A model generated the notes under the pieces. It searched no databases, had not been told where the DNA came from, and saw only the letters and a program-made list of their open reading frames with translations. A stretch of 64,000 nucleotides of DNA, from the NCBI GenBank assembly GCA_016932415.1, contig JAFGCX010000020.1:1-64000 (forward strand). Reading direction: 5' to 3'. This document shows positions 57,498 through 64,000 of the stretch, piece by piece (within the stretch, counting starts at the first letter, position 1; each line of letters begins with the position of its first letter). This stretch comes from Candidatus Krumholzibacteriota bacterium (GTDB lineage: Bacteria > Krumholzibacteriota > Krumholzibacteriia > Krumholzibacteriales > Krumholzibacteriaceae). Made by a program: the position numbers and the translations under genes.

Positions 57498-58604
57498 TCA
57501 TTTTCCGACCGCAGCCTTCAGCACGTCGCATACCTGGTCTACTTTTCCGGGCTCAAGTTCCGGATACATAGGCAGAGTAATGCTCGTGCGCATCAGCTTT
57601 TCGGATACGGGGAAATCACCTTCAGACAGTCCGAGATGCCTGAATGCCGGCTGAAGATGGATAGGAACAGGATAATGCTGTCCCCAACCTATCCCGGCAT
57701 CAGTAAGTGCTTTCCCTACTGCTTCCTTCTCCGCGCACCCCAGCGCGAAAAGATGGTAGACCGGCTTACACTCTTTATGTTCAGATGCCATCCAGAATCC
57801 TGTTCCCTCAAGATTCCTGTGATATCTTTCCGCCAGAGAACGCCGTTTTTCGTTCCATCCGTCGAGATATTTAAGTTTTACCCCCAGGACAGCCGCCTGA
57901 AGGGAATGCAATCTGTAATTATGGCCCAGTTCACTGTGCTCGTTCTTTACTATCTGTCCATGATGCCTGAGGCCCTTGATCCTCTTTAACACTTCTTCAT
58001 CATCGGTCGTTACTGCTCCACCTTCTCCGAACGATCCGAGATTCTTGCTCGGGTAAAAAGAAAAAGCACCAGCGTCGCCGAGCGAACCAGCCCTTTTTCC
58101 CTTATACATTGCTCCATGCGCCTGGCAGGAGTCCTCTATTACTTTCAATCCATGCTTGCGGGCGATCTCCATGATGGGATCCATGTCGCAGCACTGTCCG
58201 AATAAATGTACCGGTATAATCGCTTTTGTATTCTCAGTTATCGCGTCTTCAAGTTTTGTATGATCCATAAGAGCGTTATCTTTAAAAACATCGACCAGTA
58301 CCGGCGTCGCGCCGACGATCGCTATCGCTTCGACCGTCGCTATGAAAGTATTCGCCACGGTGATCACTTCATCGCCTGATCCTATCTTGTAGGCAAGCAG
58401 GGCCAGGACAAGTGCCGATGTGCCGCTGCTCGTCCCAGCGCAGAACTTTGTACCGCAATAGCCGGAAAAATCTTTTTCAAATTGTTCAAGCGCGGGTCCA
58501 AGGACAAAAGATGTGTTATCAATGACCCCTGAAATAGCCGCGTCTACTTCCGCTCTGATACCTTTTGTCTGTTCGCTGAGATTAAAAAACGGTACATTAC
58601 CCAT
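57498..58604 (-). CDS. DegT/DnrJ/EryC1 aminotransferase (WbpE/WlbC-like)
   Basis: PLP aminotransferase of 368 residues, with the Schiff-base Lys in F-Y-P-S-K-N-L-G and the sugar-binding N-Y-R-L-H-S-L-Q-A-A. It would aminate the 3-keto sugar made by the Gfo/Idh enzyme. First gene of the minus operon, after an extended -10 promoter. Confidence 0.92.
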   Translation of the reverse strand: MGNVPFFNLSEQTKGIRAEVDAAISGVIDNTSFVLGPALEQFEKDFSGYCGTKFCAGTSSGTSALVLALLAYKIGSGDEVITVANTFIATVEAIAIVGATPVLVDVFKDNALMDHTKLEDAITENTKAIIPVHLFGQCCDMDPIMEIARKHGLKVIEDSCQAHGAMYKGKRAGSLGDAGAFSFYPSKNLGSFGEGGAVTTDDEEVLKRIKGLRHHGQIVKNEHSELGHNYRLHSLQAAVLGVKLKYLDGWNEKRRSLAERYHRNLEGTGFWMASEHKECKPVYHLFALGCAEKEAVGKALTDAGIGWGQHYPVPIHLQPAFRHLGLSEGDFPVSEKLMRTSITLPMYPELEPGKVDQVCDVLKAAVGK

Positions 58605-58656
58605 ATATACGCCTCTTCCGATCCGTTAAAATCATTCCCATGCCCAAGTTCTGTAA

Positions 58657-58665
58657 ATTATATCA
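58657..58665 (-). promoter_or_regulatory. Extended -10 promoter of the minus operon
   Basis: TGATATAAT (58665-58657), a perfect -10 with TG one base before it. No good -35 at 17 nt. Transcription would begin near 58650, about 45 nt before the aminotransferase ATG. Confidence 0.5.
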
Positions 58666-58767
58666 TTTTTTGTCAATTATTACTACCCCCTATTTTAAAT
58701 ACCATATATATTTGGACTTATATCTATTTATCAGATGTATATGATAATAAACCCTGAAATTGTGTAA

Positions 58768-58796
58768 TTGATATTCTTTCAATATTCTGATTTAAT
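58768..58796 (+). promoter_or_regulatory. Promoter abutting the plus-strand glycosyltransferase start
   Basis: TTGATA (58768-58773), 17 nt, TTTAAT (58791-58796). The start codon ATG is at 58806, only 9 bases later, so the transcript would be leaderless or nearly so. There is no Shine-Dalgarno sequence. Confidence 0.5.
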
Positions 58797-58805
58797 AAGA
58801 TTGAT

Positions 58806-59864
58806 ATGCGTATCCTGCTTGTATCGGAAGAGATCACCTTTAGCCCTTCAGAAGGACTTCTTGTCTTTATAATGCACCTGTGCCGATATCTCGATGAAAG
58901 AAGCGAAGTTACTCTACTCCATAAGTCGGGTTCTCCCCCTCCGCTCTTCGATTCCTACAGATTGTTGAAGGGAAGATTGCATCTTGGTTTCGGGATCTCG
59001 AAGTTCTATAAAGAGAATGATTTTGACCTGGTCATCTATCTCCCTTCATCCGGGCTTACGGGAATGGGAATGCTCAGAGCAGGAATAATCAGAGGTTTAT
59101 CTGCCGCTCCCCTTATTCTCATTGGCCTTCAGGAAAGAAAGACAGGAGTGCTGCACAGAGCGATGTCACTGATAAACCCTCCCGACATGATACTTTCCCC
59201 CGTGGACAGGATGCGGACCGATCTGGAAAAAGCAGGTTTCAGTACCGGGTATATAATGCCCGGTTATGACGAGAATTCCTTCAGGCCTGTCACCAAGGAA
59301 GAAAAAAAACGCCTGAGAAAAAAGTACGGGTTCCCGGAAGAAAAATTCCTCGTCCTCCATGTCGGTCATATCAAGGAGAGCAGGAACCTGGCGACTTTTC
59401 TCAGGTATCGCGACTGGGGAAAAGATATCCTTCCGGTAATCAAGGGTGGAGAAATCGAACCCTCATGGAGAGACAGGCTCCGGCTTGCCGGGATCATAGT
59501 GATCGATGAATATACCGACGATATCCACGAGCTTTATCAGGCGTGCGACCTATATCTCTTTCCCGTTTCTTCATCTCTCGGCGCCCTCGAGTTCCCCCTT
59601 TCAGTCATTGAGGCGGCAGCCTGCGATCTTCCCGTCCTTACGACAAGATTCGGAGCTCTACCCGAGATGCTGGAAGAGGGAGGCGATTTCATCTATTACG
59701 CGGAACCTTCCGAGATCGCAGGAAAGATATCAAGACTCCGTGGGATCGATGCCGCGACATCACGTATAGTGGAATCGTTTTCCTGGAACAACGTACTCGA
59801 CAGATATTTAAAACCCCATATCGAACTTCTTTCCCCGTGCAGTAAAAGGAAGATAAAACGATGA
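58806..59864 (+). CDS. GT4-like glycosyltransferase (plus operon)
   Basis: 352 residues. GT-B fold with the C-terminal donor site F-P-V-S-S-S-L-G-A-L-E-F-P-L-S-V-I-E-A-A, ending in a basic tail. The N-terminal half is divergent. First gene of the plus operon, with no ribosome-binding site and a promoter immediately upstream. Its stop overlaps the next start as ATGA. Confidence 0.85.
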   Translation: MRILLVSEEITFSPSEGLLVFIMHLCRYLDERSEVTLLHKSGSPPPLFDSYRLLKGRLHLGFGISKFYKENDFDLVIYLPSSGLTGMGMLRAGIIRGLSAAPLILIGLQERKTGVLHRAMSLINPPDMILSPVDRMRTDLEKAGFSTGYIMPGYDENSFRPVTKEEKKRLRKKYGFPEEKFLVLHVGHIKESRNLATFLRYRDWGKDILPVIKGGEIEPSWRDRLRLAGIIVIDEYTDDIHELYQACDLYLFPVSSSLGALEFPLSVIEAAACDLPVLTTRFGALPEMLEEGGDFIYYAEPSEIAGKISRLRGIDAATSRIVESFSWNNVLDRYLKPHIELLSPCSKRKIKR

Positions 59865-60565
59865 CCCAAAAGGTTTTTTCTCCGAAAGTGACCGGAAAAC
59901 GGGGAATACTTGTCCTGAGCGGACTTGACGGTACCGGCAAGTCATCGCAGGCCAGTATACTCTCCGGCCGACTGGCCTCTTCCGGGGTTAAAAACGTGAT
60001 GATATGGAACAGGTGGAAACCGTTCTTCAGCGCCCCCCTCGTTTTTCTCGCAAGGCGATCGCTGAGCCGCACGAAAAACGCGCAGACAGCCGAATACTCG
60101 AGTTTTACGGCGGCTAAAAAAGATAAGATGAGATCTCCGGTAAAGAGAAAACTCTGGCAGGCAATGGTATGGAGCGAATATGCCGTTCAGGTCAACCTGA
60201 GACTTCTTTTCCATAACTATCCATACCGCGCGATAATTTCGGACAGGTATCTCTTCGACACCCTGGTCGATATGGCTGTCAATTTTTCAATCCCTCCATC
60301 AAGGCTGGGAGAGCTTTTCGACAACATCCTTTTTCGATTCTTTCCCCGACCGGCAATGGCGATATTTTTCGACATAGATCCGGAAAAAGGCGCCACCAGA
60401 AAAAGCGACGGCACGCCGGTCGAATACCTTGACGACAGAAGAGCGTTGTACCTCGAGATGGCGAAGATGACAGGTTCGCCCGTCATAGACAGCGCGCTGC
60501 CGATAGATGAGATAGCCGATCAGGTGTGGGAACTTACTTCCGAATGGAGAAGATCTCTTGAATAA
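59861..60565 (+). CDS. Thymidylate-kinase-like P-loop kinase
   Basis: 234 residues. Walker A G-L-D-G-T-G-K-S-S near residue 21-29 and D-R-Y-L-F-D-T-L-V-D resembling the dTMP kinase D-R-Y motif; a longer and more basic middle than true Tmk. In polysaccharide clusters such proteins may phosphorylate a sugar, nucleotide or lipid intermediate. A housekeeping tmk role is less likely given its partners. ATGA overlap with the upstream gene. Confidence 0.75.
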   Translation: MTQKVFSPKVTGKRGILVLSGLDGTGKSSQASILSGRLASSGVKNVMIWNRWKPFFSAPLVFLARRSLSRTKNAQTAEYSSFTAAKKDKMRSPVKRKLWQAMVWSEYAVQVNLRLLFHNYPYRAIISDRYLFDTLVDMAVNFSIPPSRLGELFDNILFRFFPRPAMAIFFDIDPEKGATRKSDGTPVEYLDDRRALYLEMAKMTGSPVIDSALPIDEIADQVWELTSEWRRSLE

Positions 60566-60583
60566 AAGAACGGAGTGTGAACC

Positions 60584-62077
60584 TTGAGCCGGCTGGTAGT
60601 CATAGGAATAGACGGAATGGACTGGCTTGTCACTAAGCCTCTGCTCTCGAGGATGCCTAATCTGAAAAAGATCGCCGATGAAGGATATTCCGGCGAGATG
60701 CCGGCTATTTTCCCGCCTGACAGCATCCCTTCGTGGATCTCGATCTTTACAGGGATGGACCCGAGTGAGCACGGCATATTGGAGACCATAGATTATTTCA
60801 AGAAGGACGCCCGCGAATTCGCCGTCGACACAAGCGCTTTCAGAGGAAAGACTTTCTGGGACAAAGCCTCCGAGCATGGCAAAAAAGTAATCGTCGTCAA
60901 CCCTCTGATGGCTCATCCCCCATGGCAGGTCAACGGCGTCATGGCATCAGGCCCTGTCTTCGTATCCGGCGATTCCTCGACCTGCCCGCCCGGGATCTCC
61001 GATTCGATCGATCTGCCTCCGCTGGGAGGTATCGTCGATTTTCCGGAAAAGAACGAGTTGGGCGAATTCTATGAAAAGACAAAAGAGGAAACATGGGCCA
61101 TCACCGATTTTACCGCCAGGTTGATGGAGACGAGAGAATGGGACCTTACTTTCATCACCCTTCTTACCATGGACAGGATATGTCATTTCTTCTGGCGCTA
61201 CTATGACAGGGACGACCCCACATATCCTGGAAACAGCATACACAGTGATATCATTCCGGATTTTCATTCTTTCATCGATAAGTGCATCGGAAGGCTGGTC
61301 GAAGCGGCTGGCGATGAGGCTTCGTTCATGATCATCAGCGATCACGGGCACGCGATGCGTCCTCCCCTGCTGTTCAACCTCAACCAGCTCCTGATGGAAA
61401 ACGGGCTTCTCGAGAGCAGGATCAGCGGTCCGAAGCTCCTGAGCGCGAGATATCACCTTGAAAGAGCCAAGAACCTCACTCTCGAGACCTTACACCGTCT
61501 CGACCTGGAAGATCTCTCGTACCGGCTGGCGCATTTATTCCCGTGGACGAGAAAGCTAAAGAAAAAAGATTTCATGACCTCTTCATCGAAAAACATCGCT
61601 ACAGCTTCCGGTTTCGGCGGCACCAACCCTTTCGGCGGAATCGATATCTCCGTTGACAGGTGCAGGGAGGAATCACATGATTACGAGGAAGTCCGCGACC
61701 GGGTGATAAGGCTCATCCTCGACCTCAAAGATGAAAGAGGAAACAGTTACTTTCTATGGGCGAGGCGCAGAGAGGAACTGTTCGGGGGTGAATTTCTTCA
61801 TAAATATCCTGACATCCTCTACGAGATGCGTCCCGAGTTCGGAACGAACTGGTCGGTGCATCTGCCCCTCGTTACTATAAATCCTCGTCACAGAAAAATT
61901 TCGGGAGGTCACAGAAAGAACAGCGTTCTCATCTTCGGCCCGACGCGGGGATGGAAAGTTATCGACAGTAATATCAGGTCGTTGAATATAGCTTCCTCAG
62001 TCCTTGCCTTCCTGACGGTCGACATGGACGGCCCGGACTTGTACAAAGGATCTTTTCTGGCCAGGCGCGATGGTTGA
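60584..62077 (+). CDS. Alkaline-phosphatase-superfamily phosphodiesterase/transferase
   Basis: 497 residues. The metal site starts with I-G-I-D-G-M-D-W; the likely nucleophile is Ser about 47 in P-P-D-S-I-P-S-W, followed by T-G-M-D-P-S-E-H-G, and the second metal site is I-I-S-D-H-G-H. This resembles type I phosphodiesterases/nucleotide pyrophosphatases. No signal peptide, so cytosolic. Start TTG 60584 with CGGAG upstream. Substrate unknown; phosphate-bearing polysaccharide precursor is a guess. Confidence 0.82.
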   Translation: MSRLVVIGIDGMDWLVTKPLLSRMPNLKKIADEGYSGEMPAIFPPDSIPSWISIFTGMDPSEHGILETIDYFKKDAREFAVDTSAFRGKTFWDKASEHGKKVIVVNPLMAHPPWQVNGVMASGPVFVSGDSSTCPPGISDSIDLPPLGGIVDFPEKNELGEFYEKTKEETWAITDFTARLMETREWDLTFITLLTMDRICHFFWRYYDRDDPTYPGNSIHSDIIPDFHSFIDKCIGRLVEAAGDEASFMIISDHGHAMRPPLLFNLNQLLMENGLLESRISGPKLLSARYHLERAKNLTLETLHRLDLEDLSYRLAHLFPWTRKLKKKDFMTSSSKNIATASGFGGTNPFGGIDISVDRCREESHDYEEVRDRVIRLILDLKDERGNSYFLWARRREELFGGEFLHKYPDILYEMRPEFGTNWSVHLPLVTINPRHRKISGGHRKNSVLIFGPTRGWKVIDSNIRSLNIASSVLAFLTVDMDGPDLYKGSFLARRDG

Positions 62078-62112
62078 AAAGACTTTCTTGAGACAGGCCC
62101 TGATCGCCGCGC

Positions 62113-62141
62113 TTGACATCGGCGGCAGGCCGATTTAGAGT
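62113..62141 (+). promoter_or_regulatory. Promoter with a palindrome in its spacer
   Basis: TTGACA (62113-62118), 17 nt, TAGAGT (62136-62141). The inverted repeat ATCGGC-N5-GCCGAT (62118-62134) fills the spacer, the classic place for a repressor operator. It would drive the RmlC-like and RmlD genes. Confidence 0.5.
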
Positions 62142-62182
62142 TGCTGACTTGAAGATAGCTTGAGTCAAAGTGGAGGAGAATC

Positions 62183-62638
62183 ATGATCGATGGAGTATCG
62201 GTAAAGAACCTGAGAGTCATCCCGGATGAAAGAGGCCGGTTGATGGAGATCCTCAGGTCCGACGACAGTGAATTCACTACATTCGGGCAGGTGTACATGA
62301 CTACCTGTTACGAGGGTGTCGTGAAAGGCTGGCATTTCCATAAAAAACAGACGGATTATATGACAGTGATCAGCGGTATGATGAAGATCGTGCTTTACGA
62401 TTCTAGAGAGGATTCCGCTACTTTTGGCGAGGTAAACGAGTTCTTTGCCGGAACGCACAATCCGGTCAGGGTACAGATCCCACCAGGAGTATGCCACGGT
62501 TTCAAATGCGTAAGTCCTGGCGAAGCGGTCGTGATCAACACCGTGACAGAAAACTACAACTACGACGATCCGGATGAATTCAGGATAGACCCACGTGATA
62601 ACGACATACCTTACGACTGGGACAGAAGAGACGGTTGA
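62183..62638 (+). CDS. RmlC-like cupin sugar epimerase
   Basis: 151 residues. The dTDP-4-dehydrorhamnose 3,5-epimerase fold is visible: D-E-R-G-R-L-M-E, the active-site His in G-W-H-F-H-K-K, and P-P-G-V-C-H-G-F. Shorter than RmlC (about 180). GGAGGAGA precedes the ATG. Followed by RmlD, its pathway partner. Could instead be a cupin isomerase of the same family. Confidence 0.82.
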   Translation: MIDGVSVKNLRVIPDERGRLMEILRSDDSEFTTFGQVYMTTCYEGVVKGWHFHKKQTDYMTVISGMMKIVLYDSREDSATFGEVNEFFAGTHNPVRVQIPPGVCHGFKCVSPGEAVVINTVTENYNYDDPDEFRIDPRDNDIPYDWDRRDG

Positions 62639-62652
62639 AACCGGGAGATCGA

Positions 62653-63507
62653 ATGAGACGCGTATACGTGACAGGCGCCCGTGGCATGCTCGGCAAGGCT
62701 TTGGTCCCTCTGCTCGAAAAGAAGTACGAGGTGAAAGCCACCGACCTTCCCGAAGCTGATATTACGGACAGGGACAACATCGTCAGCGATATAAGATCCT
62801 TCTCTCCCGATTACGTATTTCATCTCGCTTCGATGACAGACGTCGATCTCTGCGAACTTCATCCGGAACAGGCGCGGCTCTCAAACACCACCGGTACGCG
62901 AAACGTCGCCGAAGGGGCGAAGGAAACCGGCGCCATGATGATATATATCAGCACGGGGATGATCTATAACGGCAGGAAAAAAGGCCCCTATACCGAATAC
63001 GATCTTCCCGACCCCGTCAATGTCTATGGACGCACAAAATATGAAGGCGAACTGGAGATCGGAAGGCTGCTCAAGCGATATTTTATCTTCAACACATGCT
63101 GGATATTTGGAGGAGGAAAAGAAGATAAGAAATTCGTTTCGAAGATCCTCGAACTTGCCGGTAAAAACAAAAAGCTGAAAATCGTCGACGACAGGATCGG
63201 TTCCCCGACTTATACCGTCGACTTTGCCCGGGCGATAGCCGACCTGATAGAGCAAAACGAATATGGCAGGTTTCATTGCGTCAACAGTGGACTTGCCAGC
63301 CGTTTTCAACTCGCTGAAAAGATCCTTCAGATAGCCGGCATCACCGGTTGCAGCCTGACTCCCGTATCATCCGATGAATTTCCTCTTCCCGCGCCCCGGC
63401 CGGAAATGGAAGGGATGAGCAACTACAGGCTGACATTGATGGGACTCGATAATATGAGGCCATGGGATGAGGCATTAAGCGAATATATAAGGGAAGTCCT
63501 TATTTGA
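62653..63507 (+). CDS. rfbD: dTDP-4-dehydrorhamnose reductase (RmlD)
   Basis: 284 residues from ATG 62653 (GGGAGA upstream; a TTG at 62635 overlaps the previous stop). Rossmann motif T-G-A-R-G-M-L-G, H-L-A-S-M-T-D-V-D, S-T-G-M-I-Y-N-G and the Y-G-R-T-K-Y-E-G-E catalytic set. Makes dTDP-L-rhamnose or a related 6-deoxy sugar with the RmlC-like protein. Tail overlaps the convergent nucleotidyltransferase by 8 bp. Confidence 0.88.
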   Translation: MRRVYVTGARGMLGKALVPLLEKKYEVKATDLPEADITDRDNIVSDIRSFSPDYVFHLASMTDVDLCELHPEQARLSNTTGTRNVAEGAKETGAMMIYISTGMIYNGRKKGPYTEYDLPDPVNVYGRTKYEGELEIGRLLKRYFIFNTCWIFGGGKEDKKFVSKILELAGKNKKLKIVDDRIGSPTYTVDFARAIADLIEQNEYGRFHCVNSGLASRFQLAEKILQIAGITGCSLTPVSSDEFPLPAPRPEMEGMSNYRLTLMGLDNMRPWDEALSEYIREVLI

Positions 63508-64000
63508 TCTTGTTAGCCCCCGTTTCAGCGACAAGATTACTCGCCTTGTGCAGCGAAGCGAACGTGCCGGCGTCAGTCCACCATCCGTCGAGGATATCCC
63601 AGGCAAGCTCGCCTTTTTCAATATATGCGTTATTTACATCGGTGATCTCAAGTTCACCCCGGTCCGAGGGCCTAAGGGTCTTGATGATCTCAAAGACAGA
63701 ATTATCATACATATATATTCCCGTCACCGCGTAACGCGATTTCGGCTCTGCCGGCTTTTCCTCTATCTTCACTACCTTTTCCCCTTCGAGTACGGGGACC
63801 CCGAATCTTTCCGGATCAGGGACTTCCTTTAAAAGGATCCTCGCGCCGCGCCCCGTCTCCCGAAACCTCTCCACAGCCAAAACGATATTGTTCTCTATGA
63901 TATTGTCACCGAGAACAACGCAGATACTGTCCTCACCTGCAAAATACTCGGCGAGTCTGAGCGCTTCCGCGATCCCTCCCTCGCCTTCCTGGTACGTGTA
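63500..64000 (-). CDS. Sugar-1-phosphate nucleotidyltransferase, partial
   Basis: 167 residues of the C-terminal part; the gene runs off the right edge, so the N-terminal nucleotide-binding motif is not seen. Visible are G-G-I-A-E-A-L, V-V-L-G-D-N-I-I (metal-binding Asp), I-E-E-K-P and W-W-T-D-A-G-T, diagnostic of RmlA-type glucose-1-phosphate thymidylyltransferases. It would supply dTDP-glucose to the RmlC/RmlD products across the convergent junction. Confidence 0.88.
   Translation of the reverse strand, partial: YTYQEGEGGIAEALRLAEYFAGEDSICVVLGDNIIENNIVLAVERFRETGRGARILLKEVPDPERFGVPVLEGEKVVKIEEKPAEPKSRYAVTGIYMYDNSVFEIIKTLRPSDRGELEITDVNNAYIEKGELAWDILDGWWTDAGTFASLHKASNLVAETGANKIK

Overview
The window is a chromosomal segment of a Gram-negative bacterium. 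Outer-membrane functions are explicit: an LptE-type LPS-assembly lipoprotein, a Wza-type export protein, several lipoproteins and a SPOR-domain lipoprotein. The gene order infC-rpmI-rplT-pheS-pheT-zapB-zapA-6S-rny-ymdB-folD-xseA-xseB-ispA-dxs-nadK-recN and the many TTG start codons would suit a deep-branching or candidate lineage near the FCB/delta-type phyla, but the phylum is inference and cannot be fixed by reading alone. No insertion sequence, prophage, rRNA or CRISPR array is visible. Almost every gene from 5.2 to 58.6 kb is on the minus strand.

Layout. 0-5 kb: a gene-free left edge with a possible 15-residue hydrophobic peptide and a hairpin; a membrane PDZ/GAF/SpoIIE-phosphatase; and, divergently, a YfgM-like TPR protein, a DUF4870-like membrane protein and a secreted Cys-containing protein with its own terminator. 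5-13.5 kb: leuS, a Cys-less TusA-like protein, thioredoxin, holA, lptE and a histidine kinase/sigma-54 response-regulator pair. 13.5-24.2 kb: polysaccharide cluster 1 (initiating sugar-phosphate transferase, FN3 lipoprotein, DUF5683 protein, tyrosine autokinase, Wzz/GumC, Wza, epimerase, nucleotide-sugar dehydrogenase) behind a diguanylate cyclase gene. 24.2-45.8 kb: housekeeping block from two small membrane proteins and tRNA-Arg through recN, dxs, rny, 6S RNA, pheST, infC, thrS, tRNA-Val and dnaK. 45.8-51.6 kb: cca, the Gly-Cys-Leu tRNA cluster, glgA, galT and a SPOR lipoprotein. 51.6-64 kb: polysaccharide cluster 2, a minus operon (glycosyltransferases, radical SAM enzyme, acetyltransferase, Gfo/Idh oxidoreductase, second initiating transferase, DegT aminotransferase) facing a plus operon (glycosyltransferase, thymidylate-kinase-like protein, alkaline-phosphatase-superfamily enzyme, RmlC-like, RmlD) and a partial sugar nucleotidyltransferase at the right edge.

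How the genes work together. The dehydrogenase of cluster 1 and the oxidoreductase, aminotransferase and acetyltransferase of cluster 2 together match the Wbp route to a UDP-2,3-diacetamido-uronic acid, so the two loci probably make one polysaccharide although 28 kb of core genes separate them. The Wzz/kinase/Wza set would polymerise and export it. The GGDEF protein, the two-component pair and palindromes placed inside promoter spacers (23.08 and 62.12 kb) are candidate controls. Unusual initiation is a theme: ten or more TTG starts, an ATC start at infC (expected for IF3 autocontrol) and an apparent ATC start at the Wza gene.
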